Below, piece by piece: positions 38,533 to 46,541 of a stretch of 64,000 bases of DNA. The notes under the pieces were generated by a model. It was given only the letters and a program-made list of their open reading frames with translations. It had not been told where the DNA came from and ran no database searches. The DNA comes from Planctomycetota bacterium. Its GTDB lineage: Bacteria; Planctomycetota; Phycisphaerae; Phycisphaerales; UBA1924. The translations under genes were made by a program, and so were the position numbers. The stretch spans positions 21,565 to 85,564 of the forward strand of contig JAFLCN010000019.1 in NCBI GenBank assembly GCA_017303555.1. Reading direction: 5' to 3'. Every line of letters starts with the position of its first letter. Position 1 is the first letter of the stretch.

Positions 38533-39227
38533 CAACTCAACTGATCGTCATCCTGATCGTTGTGGGTTTCTCCGTTGCCCAGGGGATCTACAAGTACCTG
38601 GCCGAACAAGCCGAGAAGCGCCGCAAGCACCAGGCGCTGCAGCGGCAAGAAATGGAACTTCTCCGCACGGGTCGTTCCGCCGCGCCCTCCGAGCAGTCCG
38701 CACCGAGCGATCCCGAAACCCGCCGGCGCGAGGAACTGGCCGAACTCCGCCGACGCGCCCAGGCACGACGCGAGCCGCAATCCTCCCCGCAGCAGCAGAT
38801 CGATCCTCAGCAACCCGAAAAATCGCGCACACCCAATCCGCTCGAGATCCTGCTCGGCCTCCCGCCCGGCTCAACTTCGGGCGGCACAGTTTCCCCCTCG
38901 CCCGCACGCACGCCCAAGATGCGCCCGCAGAAGGATCGCAACGACGCAAAGGCCAAGCGCCGCAGAATGGAGCAGCAGCGGCTCCGCCTCGAGCAAGCCG
39001 CGGCAGAAGCCCGGCGCAAGCAGGAAATCCTTGACGTGCAGGCCCGAACGACGCGGGCCGCCGCAGAGGCTGCTGCGCTGGATCAGCGGATCCTTCGCGA
39101 CGCCAAGCCCCTTCCGGGAGCGACTTCTCCGCTGGCAAACATCGGCGTCGTGCCCCGGTCGGCCGCGGATTGGCGCCGGGCGATCGCGATGAACGAAGTG
39201 CTGTCGAAGCCGGTTTCTCTCCGCTAG
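38529..39227 (+). CDS. Membrane-anchored coiled-coil protein, unknown function
   Basis: A 232-residue protein with an N-terminal transmembrane helix (MTTQLIVILIVVGFSVAQGIY), a Gln/Glu/Arg-rich coiled coil (residues about 20-85), a Pro/Ser-rich linker with PNPLEILLGLPPGS, a second strongly basic coiled coil (about 130-190) and a short C-terminal tail with DWRRAIAMNEVLSKPVSLR. GTG 38529 overlaps the stop of the glycosyltransferase gene, so translation is coupled. The protein likely faces the cytoplasm. I do not recognise a family; a scaffold role for the glycosyltransferase is a guess from position. Confidence 0.7.
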   Translation: MTTQLIVILIVVGFSVAQGIYKYLAEQAEKRRKHQALQRQEMELLRTGRSAAPSEQSAPSDPETRRREELAELRRRAQARREPQSSPQQQIDPQQPEKSRTPNPLEILLGLPPGSTSGGTVSPSPARTPKMRPQKDRNDAKAKRRRMEQQRLRLEQAAAEARRKQEILDVQARTTRAAAEAAALDQRILRDAKPLPGATSPLANIGVVPRSAADWRRAIAMNEVLSKPVSLR

Positions 39228-39251
39228 CACGCTATCCAACAGCCGACGCGC

Positions 39252-40352
39252 TCAACGAGCCAGGGCCGGGTAATCGGTGTATCCGTGCGCGAGATCGGCG
39301 CCGGGGCTGGGATAGAACGTCTTGGCATCCCAGGGCGCAAGCTCCGACCCGCGACGGAACCGCTCGACAAGATCCGGATTCGAGATGAACGGCTTTCCGA
39401 AGGCGACCGCATCGAACTGCTCGCTCGCGATGCCTTCATCCGCCCTTTCGCGCGAGTAACCGGTGTTGGCAACCAGCGCGCCGCTGAACGCATCACGGAA
39501 CGCCGAAACGGGAATGTTGGGGCTTCCCGCCGCGATCGACTCGGCATCGGCCTCGCGGATTTCGAGAAACGCAAGTTCGAGTTTGTCGAGTTCTTCCGCG
39601 ACGTACGTGTACGTTTCCAGGGGCGAAGAATCGGTGAAGTCGGAAGACCAGCCGCTCGGGCTGAGACGCACGCCCACGCGGTCCGGGCCCCAGACGCTGA
39701 CGAGCGCTTCCGCCGCTTCGAGCAGGAAAACCGCGCGATTCTCGATCGAGCCGCCGTACTGGTCGGTGCGTTTGTTGCTCGAATCGCGCAGGAACTGTTC
39801 GAGCAAGTAGCCGTTGGCGGCATGGAGCTGCACGCCATCGAAGCCCGCCTTCTTGGCGTTCTCTGCCGCGGTTTCGTACTCGCCGATGATGCGCTCGATC
39901 TCGTCGGTCTCGAGCGCGCGGGGAACTGGGTACGGCTCGCGCGTCCCATCCGGCAGGCGGCACATGCCCTTCGCCGCGATCGCGCTCGGCGCGACCGGCG
40001 CGGCACCGCCGACCTGATAGGCATTGTGCGATATCCGGCCGACATGCCACAACTGGCAAACGATCTTGCCACCGGCACGATGAACGGCATCGGTCACCAG
40101 CTTCCAGCCCGCCACCTGCTCGGGCGAGTAGATGCCCGGCGTGTTGGGATATCCCTGCCCTTCCTGGCTGATCTGGGTCGCTTCGGAGATGATCAGGCCC
40201 GCATTCGCTCGCTGCGAGTAGTAGAGCGCGTTGAGTTCATTGGGAACAAAGCCCGCGCCGGCGCGGCACCGAGTGAGCGGAGCCATCCACACGCGATTCG
40301 GCAGTTCGAGGCCTCCGGCTTTCACCGGGGAAAGGGTATTCATTCTGCTCAT
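39252..40352 (-). CDS. Old yellow enzyme family alkene reductase
   Basis: A 366-residue FMN-dependent ene-reductase of the NemA/OYE type. It has NRVWMAPLTRCRA (flavin-contacting Thr), IVCQLWHVGRISHNAY with the substrate-binding His and Asn pair, GFDGVQLHAANGYLLEQFLRD, RTDQYGGSIENR and VAFGKPFISNPDLVER. It reduces activated C=C bonds of enones or nitro compounds using NAD(P)H. ATGs at 40352 and 40343 are both possible. It is transcribed divergently from the riboswitch-led operon. Confidence 0.95.
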   Translation of the reverse strand: MSRMNTLSPVKAGGLELPNRVWMAPLTRCRAGAGFVPNELNALYYSQRANAGLIISEATQISQEGQGYPNTPGIYSPEQVAGWKLVTDAVHRAGGKIVCQLWHVGRISHNAYQVGGAAPVAPSAIAAKGMCRLPDGTREPYPVPRALETDEIERIIGEYETAAENAKKAGFDGVQLHAANGYLLEQFLRDSSNKRTDQYGGSIENRAVFLLEAAEALVSVWGPDRVGVRLSPSGWSSDFTDSSPLETYTYVAEELDKLELAFLEIREADAESIAAGSPNIPVSAFRDAFSGALVANTGYSRERADEGIASEQFDAVAFGKPFISNPDLVERFRRGSELAPWDAKTFYPSPGADLAHGYTDYPALAR

Positions 40353-40529
40353 TCTGATAGAAACCTGACAAAGAGAGGAGTACGGGCTTTTCCCGCGGAA
40401 AAAAGGGGGCCGTGATCTTTGACGCTCGGTGGCTGCGTTTCTCTTGTAGATTCATTCCTGACGCGCATTTGACGCGATTGACAGGCCCCCATCCAAATCA
40501 CTTGACAGCAAGAACGAGCCCGATACGCT
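40353..40529. other. Divergent spacer before the cobalamin riboswitch
   Basis: A 177-bp spacer between the old-yellow-enzyme gene and the riboswitch. It should contain promoters for both directions. TTGACGC, TTGACAG and TTGACAGC hexamers occur at about 40468, 40478 and 40503 on plus, usable as -35 elements; no clear -10 was picked. Confidence 0.4.
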
Positions 40530-40771
40530 GCCTGCGTCTTCGGTGCCCTTGCATCCAATGCCCGGGCAAAGAGGGAAGTGTGGTGCGGCCGCCGGCTTCA
40601 CAGCCAACGGTCAATTCCACCGCGGACGCGCCGCCGTAACGGGCTCTAGCGCGACCCAGGGTGCTTGTTCCCGCAGGGATCAGGCACCGGCCACTGTGCT
40701 CGATCGGCCAACTCCGGCCGGTCGAACGCGGGAAGGCGGGTCGCGGATCGCCCGAAGCCGGAAGACCTGCC
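40530..40771 (+). ncRNA. Cobalamin riboswitch
   Basis: The conserved core of an adenosylcobalamin-type aptamer is present in order: GGTGCCC (40542-40548) with GGGC, AGAGGGAA, GGTG closing on CCACC, GCGGACGCGCCGCCGTAAC (the GCUGnCCCCGCAACUGUAA equivalent), the GGTGC/GCACC stem, GCCACTG (40690-40696), GGGAAGGC (40730-40737) and the B12 box GAAGCCGGAAGACCTGCC ending at 40771. Each element has its expected order and spacing. It reads toward the PEP-CTERM gene at 41044, so cobalamin should repress that operon. Confidence 0.93.
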
Positions 40772-41002
40772 GAAAGACGCCTTGCAGGATGTTCCTGCGG
40801 GGCTGACTGGCGGCCCTCGCGATTTTCGGGGCGGCTGGTGCGAGCGCTCTCGCCTGCCCCCGCAGCGTCGCTCTCACCCGCATCAACGCTCCGAACAGGT
40901 CCGTGCCTGTGCGCCTTCGTTGCGCTCGGCCCGAACTCACCCGCGATCTGCCGCCTTCTTCGTGGCATCGGGGGCCTTCCCGCGCGGAAATCGGGATGAA
41001 GT
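40772..41002 (+). other. Long leader between riboswitch and first gene
   Basis: A 231-bp transcribed leader. Small hairpins are GCAGG-ATGTT-CCTGC (40784-40798), GCGAG/CTCGC near 40843 and ACAGG/CCTGT (40895-40910); CCTGCGGGG near 40794 can also pair with CCCCCGCAG near 40858. No U-rich terminator is seen, so control may act on translation or by Rho. Reading frames here are not convincing. Confidence 0.5.
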
Positions 41003-41031
41003 GCCACACGGCGCTCTCGCGCCGGCGTGGC
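41003..41031 (+). promoter_or_regulatory. Hairpin abutting the ribosome-binding site
   Basis: GCCACACGGCGC (41003-41014) pairs with GCGCCGGCGTGGC (41019-41031) around TCTC, with one mismatch and one bulge. The Shine-Dalgarno GAGGAG follows at once (41032-41037). It could form part of the riboswitch expression platform by masking or exposing the ribosome site. Confidence 0.45.
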
Positions 41032-41043
41032 GAGGAGTTGGAG

Positions 41044-41853
41044 ATGGCTCGAGTTTCAGGTTTTTGTGCTTTCGGCGTTCGTGGTGCGGCTGCCGCGGGT
41101 GTGCTGTTTGCTTCCGCAAACGCGCTCGCAAGCCCGTACGCATCGGATTGGATGAGCTACTCGGCAGGCACCGGCGCGAGCGCGACGTACCTTGATCCGG
41201 CGTCGGCTGTCGGCTCGCCGACGCGATTCACCGGCGTGCAGTTCGGGTTTCCGAGCGTCGTGAGTCCGTTCAGTCCGCCGTTTGATCCGGGCGACATCGT
41301 GAGCATCGGCCGCGGCGGACACCTGACGCTTGCCTTCGATCACGATGTGCGCGACCGGGCCGACAACCCCTTCGGCATCGACTTCAACATCTTCGGCAAC
41401 TGGTTCTATACCGACAGCAACGGCGTCGCGAACGGAAAGTTCGGCGCCCACGGCGGCATCGTCGAAGTCTCGAAGGATGGCAGCGATTGGCGGACTGTCA
41501 GCGTGCTCGCAACAAGCGGGTTTGCGACGCTCGGTTACTCGGATCTGACTTCGCCGTACGACACCGTGCCGGGCAATGTGCCGACGGATTTCACGAAGGC
41601 GGCTGATCCGAGCTTCAACCCGATCGGCAAGACCTTCGCCGAAATCGTTGCCGGCTACAGCGGCAGCGGCGGCGGAACCGGCATCGACATCGCTTCGACC
41701 GGCCTCGATTTCATCCGCTTCGTGCGTATCAGCAATCCAGAGGGCAATACCGGCAACATCAACATCGACGGCATCGCCGCGATCCCGACGCCGGTCACTG
41801 CTTCGCTCTTCGTGATCGCCAGCATCATCGCGCCCCGCCGGAGGAGAGCTTGA
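41044..41853 (+). CDS. Cobalamin-riboswitch-controlled PEP-CTERM surface protein
   Basis: A 269-residue exported protein. It has a signal peptide (VRGAAAAGVLFASANALA), a beta-rich mature region with HLTLAFDHDVRDRADNPFGIDFNIFGN, GGIVEVSKDGSDW, TGLDFIRFVRISNP and NINIDGIAAI, and a C-terminal tail PTPVTASLFVIASIIAPRRRRA matching the PEP-CTERM layout. I know of no named domain, though the strands resemble lectin or cell-surface sandwich proteins. GAGGAG precedes ATG 41044. It is the first gene behind the cobalamin riboswitch, and its stop overlaps the TTG start of the beta-propeller gene (TTGA). Binding or handling of cobalamin at the surface is inference from regulation. Confidence 0.82.
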   Translation: MARVSGFCAFGVRGAAAAGVLFASANALASPYASDWMSYSAGTGASATYLDPASAVGSPTRFTGVQFGFPSVVSPFSPPFDPGDIVSIGRGGHLTLAFDHDVRDRADNPFGIDFNIFGNWFYTDSNGVANGKFGAHGGIVEVSKDGSDWRTVSVLATSGFATLGYSDLTSPYDTVPGNVPTDFTKAADPSFNPIGKTFAEIVAGYSGSGGGTGIDIASTGLDFIRFVRISNPEGNTGNINIDGIAAIPTPVTASLFVIASIIAPRRRRA

Positions 41854-43601
41854 TCCGGCGAGTTTCAACTTCGCTTGCAGCCCGCGCGACAGCGCGGGTT
41901 GTGGCTTTACGGAGTTCACCACAGAGACACAGAGACACAGAGGAAGAAAAGGGCAGTGGGCTTGAAGCCAAGATCCGCTTCGCCTCGCCCGTCCTGGCGA
42001 TCGACCATTTCCAATCCCTCTCTTTCTCCTCTCTGTGCCTCTGTGTCTCTGTGGCGAATGCCTTTGCCTTTTCCGGTCTTTCGCACGCGCAAGGCACCTT
42101 CCCCACACTCGCTTCCGACACCACGCGCAGCGCAACCACCACGCAGCCGTTTCCATCACTCGCCCCGCCCGCCTGGACCTGTTCGAAGGATGAGAACAAC
42201 CGCACCATCACCTTCGTCGCGCGTGCGGGCGTCGCGGTCGGGCTGCACTTTGTCTACACCACAGGCTCGGTGAACGAACCCGGCGGCACGACCTGGAAGC
42301 TCTTCGCGATCAACCGTCGCACCGGCGCGGTCGCGTGGTCGCTGCCGATCGATGCTCCCGAACTCGAAAGCACCGCGACTCCGACGTTCGATGAACGCAC
42401 CGCAACCGTGATCGTTTCCGGCGGATCTTCGCTCTACGGCGTGTCGCTCTCCACCCCAACGCTCCGGTGGAACACGCAGCTCACGAACCCGATCGTGAAC
42501 GCTTCGCCCGTCATCGCGCGAACCTGGCGCGGCCACGGCCGCCTCTTCATCACCGACTACGACGGCTTCGGCGATTCGGCAGCGCTCTACTCGATCAACC
42601 TCGATCCTTTCTCCACCTCCAACCCGCATCACCCCGGCGACATTCTCTGGGCCGCGGCGATCGGCGCCTCTTCCGGCAACTCGCCCGCATACGACCCCAA
42701 CACCGATCGCGTGTATGTGACCGCCGTCGGCCTGTACGCATCGAATCCAGGCCAAATCCTCGCGTTTCCTGCTCATTCTGCCGCCGACAACACAGGCGCG
42801 CCGCCCAACCCGCTCTGGACATTCACCAACCCGACCTCGAATGGCTTCTTCGGAAGTCTCTCGCTCGATGCCGCAAACGACGCAATCTACGCCGCGACCT
42901 ACGGCTTCTTCGGCGGCACAAACTCCGGCAACCTCATCAAGCTCCGCGCCAGCACCGGAGCGCAGCAATGGACAGTGAACTGCAACCGCAGCGCATCTGT
43001 CCCCATTCGCCTTCCGGGAAACCGCCTCGCCCTCTCGACCGGCATTCAAGGTTTCGGTTCCGTTCCGTCGCTTCAAGTCTTCTCGAGCACTCCATCGAGC
43101 GCATCGCTCCTCTGGTCCAGCCACACCCGCACCTGGACCGACAACAACCACAACAGTCTCATCGACTCCGGCGAGTTCACGCCCGCCGGCGGCTGGAACA
43201 CGCAGCCGATCTACTCCAGCGCAACCAACCAGCTCGCCGTCTGCGGCAACGACAACATCCTCCGCATCCTCGACGCGAACATCACAAACGCCGCTTCACC
43301 TTTCACCGTCGTGCAATCCGCACCGAACATCACCGGCTCGCCCGCCATCGCCGGAAGCAACCTCTACGCGATCGGTACCGCCGGCCTCATCGCGTTCGGC
43401 CCCGCGCCCGCCCTCGTCGATGTCAACGCCGATGGCCTCTTCGACATCGAAGACCTCTACGCCTGGGAGCAATCGCGGCCAGGAGTGGGCGGCAGCCGCG
43501 ACGTCAACGCCGACGGCCAAATCACGCTCGCCGATCGCGATCTGCTCGTCTCCCTCCTCCGCGCGAACGAAGTGCAAGAACAGACAGAGGGAAGGCGATG
43601 A
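41850..43601 (+). CDS. Exported PQQ-like beta-propeller protein with dockerin-like tail
   Basis: A 583-residue protein. The N-terminal 80 residues are encoded partly by an inverted-repeat element, whose right arm supplies the hydrophobic core of the apparent signal peptide (FSSLCLCVSVANAFAFSG, cleavage near SHAQ). The body has repeated PQQ/WD-like blades (KLFAINRRTGAVAWSLPID, GSSLYGVSLSTPTLRWNTQL, NLIKLRASTGAQQWTVN). The C-terminus holds two EF-hand/dockerin-like loops (DVNADGLFDIEDLYAWEQ and DVNADGQITLADRDLLVSL). The TTG at 41850 overlaps the upstream stop and GTG at about 41900 is an alternative. By analogy with BtuG, a beta-propeller cobalamin binder of Bacteroides, it may capture B12; this is inference from regulation and fold. 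Confidence 0.8.
   Translation: MIRRVSTSLAARATARVVALRSSPQRHRDTEEEKGSGLEAKIRFASPVLAIDHFQSLSFSSLCLCVSVANAFAFSGLSHAQGTFPTLASDTTRSATTTQPFPSLAPPAWTCSKDENNRTITFVARAGVAVGLHFVYTTGSVNEPGGTTWKLFAINRRTGAVAWSLPIDAPELESTATPTFDERTATVIVSGGSSLYGVSLSTPTLRWNTQLTNPIVNASPVIARTWRGHGRLFITDYDGFGDSAALYSINLDPFSTSNPHHPGDILWAAAIGASSGNSPAYDPNTDRVYVTAVGLYASNPGQILAFPAHSAADNTGAPPNPLWTFTNPTSNGFFGSLSLDAANDAIYAATYGFFGGTNSGNLIKLRASTGAQQWTVNCNRSASVPIRLPGNRLALSTGIQGFGSVPSLQVFSSTPSSASLLWSSHTRTWTDNNHNSLIDSGEFTPAGGWNTQPIYSSATNQLAVCGNDNILRILDANITNAASPFTVVQSAPNITGSPAIAGSNLYAIGTAGLIAFGPAPALVDVNADGLFDIEDLYAWEQSRPGVGGSRDVNADGQITLADRDLLVSLLRANEVQEQTEGRR
41915..42058. repeat. Inverted-repeat element, copy 1 (CACAGAGACACAGAG family)
   Basis: Left arm TTCACCACAGAGACACAG continuing to GAGG (41915-41943) and right arm CCTCTCTGTGCCTCTGTG continuing to GGCGAA (42029-42058) are near-perfect inverted copies around 85 bp. 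The element lies inside the coding region of the beta-propeller gene. The same arms recur at 43607-43747. It looks like a non-autonomous dispersed repeat. Confidence 0.85.
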
Positions 43602-44566
43602 AAGACATTCACCACAGAGACACAGAGACACAGAGAAGAGAGGATTTGGAAAAGGCAATCGCTCTCTCGTCCTCTCTTCGTCACTCCTCATCTCTTCCCT
43701 TGTCTTCTCCCGGCCTTCCTCTGTGCCTCCGTGCCTCTGTGGTGAATGCCTTCTCCCCCGCCTTCACCCTCATCGAGCTCCTCGTCACGATCGCGATCAT
43801 CGGCCTGCTGCTCTCGATCCTCATGCCCTCACTTCGCAACGTGATCGCCGCCTCGCGCACCGCCAAGTGCCTGTCCAATCAACGCCAACTCGCCCTCGCC
43901 TGGTCGCTCTACGCGGGCGACTACAAAGACCACGCCGTTCCCGCGGCATACTGGCAAACCCGCTTCATCGGCACCGGCCCCGTTCTCTACTGGTTCGGCG
44001 CCGATTCACCCACCGCCCCGCCCGGCAGCGGCACCCTCATGCCCTATCTGAACACCGCACGCGCCGAACGCTCCGCGCTCGAATGCCCCGAGCAGCCCTC
44101 CGGAACCTACACGCCCCAAACGCAGAATCTGAAAGTCTCCACCACCTACGGCTACAACGGTTACTACCTCTCGCCCGAAATGACTCCGGGCTGGGCCAAC
44201 GAGATCTCGTTCCGCCCCTGGCGAAAACTCGCCGACATCCGTTCCCCATCATCGCTGCTCGTCTTCGCCGACACGCTGCTCGCAAGCGTGAACGCAACAA
44301 CTCTCCCTCGCAGCACCGCGCTCCTCGATCCGCCCATGCTTTATTCGCAGTACGCGGGCTGGCAGACCAACTCATCCCCCACCACCGCATTCCGCCACGG
44401 CCTGAAGCAAAAGTCCAACGTCGCATCGCACGCCGACGGCAGCGCAACGCAAACGATCGTTCCCACCGATCTCCTGAAGCGCGATTCCAAAGGCCGCTCC
44501 CTCGGCACCGGCAGTCTCTCAAAGACTCCCGACCCCGGCTACATCCCCGACTGGGAACAATGGTGA
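43598..44566 (+). CDS. Prepilin-like protein in the cobalamin-riboswitch operon
   Basis: A 322-residue pseudopilin of the planctomycete DUF1559-like type. The prepilin signal [20 protein letters not shown] lies about 55 residues from the N-terminus, and a SHADGSA motif near the C-terminus matches the H-x-DG region. The ATG at 43598 overlaps the upstream stop (ATGA) and has GAGGGAAGG as ribosome site. The long leader is encoded by the second inverted-repeat element; a start at GTG 43742 inside the repeat would give a normal 7-residue leader but lacks a ribosome site. It is probably membrane-anchored and part of a pseudopilus. Translational coupling ties it to the beta-propeller gene. Confidence 0.82.
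   Translation: MKDIHHRDTETQRREDLEKAIALSSSLRHSSSLPLSSPGLPLCLRASVVNAFSPAFTLIELLVTIAIIGLLLSILMPSLRNVIAASRTAKCLSNQRQLALAWSLYAGDYKDHAVPAAYWQTRFIGTGPVLYWFGADSPTAPPGSGTLMPYLNTARAERSALECPEQPSGTYTPQTQNLKVSTTYGYNGYYLSPEMTPGWANEISFRPWRKLADIRSPSSLLVFADTLLASVNATTLPRSTALLDPPMLYSQYAGWQTNSSPTTAFRHGLKQKSNVASHADGSATQTIVPTDLLKRDSKGRSLGTGSLSKTPDPGYIPDWEQW
43607..43747. repeat. Inverted-repeat element, copy 2 (CACAGAGACACAGAG family)
   Basis: Left arm from ATTCACCACAGAGACACAG (43607-43643) and right arm CTCTGTGCCTCCGTGCCTC continuing to GGTGAAT (43718-43747) mirror copy 1. It begins nine bases after the start codon of the prepilin-like gene and ends just before the prepilin signal. Confidence 0.85.
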
Positions 44567-44573
44567 CCTCTCC

Positions 44574-44601
44574 GAAACCCCCTCCCCGAGGGAGGGGGCT
44601 T
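44574..44601. terminator. GC-rich hairpin between prepilin-like and Bfd-like genes
   Basis: CCCCCTCCC and GGGAGGGGG pair around CGA, followed by a G-rich tract (TTGGGGGTGGG) and TTTTC further on. This is a common intergenic palindrome type. It may attenuate transcription into the next gene; a strong U run is absent directly after the stem. Confidence 0.45.
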
Positions 44602-44677
44602 GGGGGTGGGCCCTGTTTTCTGTGTTTGCTTTCACCTGCTTCCCTGTTCGCTGTTCGTTTTTCACTTCTCGCTTCCC

Positions 44678-44917
44678 ATGGTCTCCCGCTGCATCTGCCA
44701 CGACATCTCCTTCGCCGAGTTGAAAAAACTCGCCGAGGCCGGCGCACGCGACCTCGAAGCACTGTCCCGCCAAACCGGCTGCGGCACAGGCTGCGGCATG
44801 TGCATCCCGTACATCCGCGTGATGCTTGCGACGGGCCAGACCGATCTGCCTGTCATGACGAACGTGTCGCCCGAACCGCCACTTCCCAGCCGCACTCCGG
44901 GCACTTTTCCGAGCTAA
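44678..44917 (+). CDS. Bfd-like [2Fe-2S] protein
   Basis: A 79-residue protein of the bacterioferritin-associated-ferredoxin (Bfd/NirB Fer2_BFD) fold. The cluster ligands are C-x-C near the start (SRCICHDISFAEL) and C-x2-C later (TGCGTGCGMCIPYIRVML), matching the Bfd spacing. The fold carries one [2Fe-2S] cluster and acts in electron transfer. The ATG at 44678 starts at the fold. It lies 111 bp after the prepilin-like gene, so it may be the last gene of the riboswitch operon or separately expressed. Reduction of cob(III)alamin would fit the context but is a guess. Its 3' end overlaps the convergent zinc-ribbon gene. Confidence 0.82.
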   Translation: MVSRCICHDISFAELKKLAEAGARDLEALSRQTGCGTGCGMCIPYIRVMLATGQTDLPVMTNVSPEPPLPSRTPGTFPS

Positions 44918-45644
44918 GCCCGGCGATCGAGTATCCGCAGTGAACGCAGCGGCCGTTTCGAGCCCGGCGCCACCGCACAAGCTCGCGAATCCACCACGGG
45001 CAACTGAAGACCGCGGCAAAGAACAGCACATTCAAGATCATGCCGCGCCAGATGATGTACGTCGGCCACTGGTGATTGTGATAGAAGAGCCACGACGGGA
45101 TGACTTCAGCATAGAACGCTCCGTCAACGGTCATTTCGAACTCGGCTTCAAGCTTCCCTGCGCTTCCAGGCACCGGGACAAGCCGCTCTTCGAACGATTC
45201 TTTGCGGTAGCTCAAGCTGCGTGCTGGCCACCCATACGCCTGTTCTTCGAACGAAGGAACTCGCTCGTCCTGAGTGACAACAACATGCGGCGGTGTCAGT
45301 TGTCTCGACACGATCGACCAGGATGGCGCGGGCCCCCGAGGCGTTTGCTTGGCGGCGATATCCGGCGGTTGTGGAATGTCGTAGGCCTTTGCCATCCGCT
45401 CGCTGACAATCTGACCAAGAAGCTCGCTCTGACCGAATCCGTCGGAGACCCCCCAAACCCAAGCTTGCTTGTGCGCACTCAGTGGGCCAACGCCAATGCG
45501 ACTTCTCCACCAGAAGAACGCTGGAACGTATGCCTGTACTGCGCAGATCAGTAGCGGCGACCCGGCAGCAAAGAGAACGCTTGCGAGAAGAACACTGCCC
45601 GCAACCGCCACCCGAGAGCACACTCGCACGAACGGTGCAGCCAC
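44853..45644 (-). CDS. Zinc-ribbon membrane protein (AYGWP family)
   Basis: A 263-residue protein with an N-terminal transmembrane helix (VAVAGSVLLASVLFAAGSPLLICAV), a middle extracytoplasmic region with YGWPARSLSYRKE, a second helix (MILNVLFFAAVFSCPWWI) and a C-terminal zinc ribbon CVHCGYSIAGLSSEKCPECG. GTG 45644 has GGGAG upstream. It shares layout and the YGWP motif with the next gene upstream and with the larger 513-residue protein at 56340-57881. Family unknown to me; location inner membrane with the ribbon in the cytoplasm. Confidence 0.8.
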   Translation of the reverse strand: MAAPFVRVCSRVAVAGSVLLASVLFAAGSPLLICAVQAYVPAFFWWRSRIGVGPLSAHKQAWVWGVSDGFGQSELLGQIVSERMAKAYDIPQPPDIAAKQTPRGPAPSWSIVSRQLTPPHVVVTQDERVPSFEEQAYGWPARSLSYRKESFEERLVPVPGSAGKLEAEFEMTVDGAFYAEVIPSWLFYHNHQWPTYIIWRGMILNVLFFAAVFSCPWWIRELVRWRRARNGRCVHCGYSIAGLSSEKCPECGWEVAVRATRSS

Positions 45645-45662
45645 AAATGCTCCCTTTGTGCT

Positions 45663-46541
45663 TCACATCGGCCCGATGAACCCCGCCAGATACACCCCAA
45701 CGACTGCTGCAAGCATCGCAAACACGATTGCAAAGATCAGCCGTATCGCAATTCTCGGGCGCTTGAAGAACGTCAATACGGAAAAACGGTTTGTCCAGCC
45801 GATCGGAGGGACGAAGTGCTGAAGTGACCCGCATTCTGGGCACGTCCACTCTTCGGCATTACCAATTCGTTCGTATCCGCAGCCGCCGCATTTTTGATAC
45901 TCGCGACGGAGCGACCTGCGAGCCAGACGAACAGCGGTCGGGGCAAAGGCGAAGCAAGTCGCAACTGGAAGCATCGTTAACCAGTCCAACGCCAATCCCT
46001 GCCACAGCACACGAGTCGGCCAAACCCTCACGGCGATGCCGGGCCTGAACATCCTGTTCTCAACTCCATGAACAATGCGCGGTCGAAACGACTGAAGGAC
46101 GGGATCCCAAACCGTGTAGTCGACCCGAGACATAAGCGCTGGACGCGGCCATCCGTACGCGTCCTCACAAACCTCGGGGAAGGCATTACCAATTCGTTCG
46201 ATCGCAGGCGGAGATGGTGACCGCCGAACCACGCTCCAATCTGGAAGCGATCGAACATCTCCAGTCTCCGAATGTTGGTCATCAGAGCGCGCGGCCCACG
46301 CTCGAATGCTGACACCGTCAGTTCGTTCGATAGCCCACCAGTTCCACGCAAATCCATTCTCTGCACGCGGTGTTAATCCGGCCTTCGAAGATTTGGACAG
46401 CTTGAACATTGAATGCCACCCGGTCACGAAGCATGGGCCAACGACTGTGACGGCAACCATCAGCATCGCTATCGCCGCAGCGCACGCAAACGGCCAAGCG
46501 AGTTTTCGTGCAATTCCAAACACCTTGACATAGCCTATCAA
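45663..46541 (-). CDS. Zinc-ribbon membrane protein (AYGWP family), paralogue
   Basis: A 292-residue relative of the neighbouring protein: N-terminal helix (PFACAAAIAMLMVAVTVVG), DAYGWPRPALMSRVDY, VWPTRVLWQGLALDWLTML, ribbon CGGCGYERIGNAEEWTCPECG, and then, unlike the neighbour, a further helix (IAIRLIFAIVFAMLAAVVGVYLAGF). Start is TTG 46541 or GTG 46523; no strong ribosome site. It lies 18 bp upstream of the neighbour, so the two form an operon produced by duplication. Function unknown. Confidence 0.75.
   Translation of the reverse strand: MIGYVKVFGIARKLAWPFACAAAIAMLMVAVTVVGPCFVTGWHSMFKLSKSSKAGLTPRAENGFAWNWWAIERTDGVSIRAWAARSDDQHSETGDVRSLPDWSVVRRSPSPPAIERIGNAFPEVCEDAYGWPRPALMSRVDYTVWDPVLQSFRPRIVHGVENRMFRPGIAVRVWPTRVLWQGLALDWLTMLPVATCFAFAPTAVRLARRSLRREYQKCGGCGYERIGNAEEWTCPECGSLQHFVPPIGWTNRFSVLTFFKRPRIAIRLIFAIVFAMLAAVVGVYLAGFIGPM

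Noticed and set aside
40789..40806. Five-codon upstream ORF (ATG TTC CTG ...) after the aptamer
   Set aside because: The ATG is in the loop of a small hairpin and no ribosome site precedes it; not enough to call a leader peptide.
40661..40999. ORF overlapping the cobalamin aptamer
   Set aside because: The conserved RNA elements explain the sequence; the translation has no protein-like pattern.
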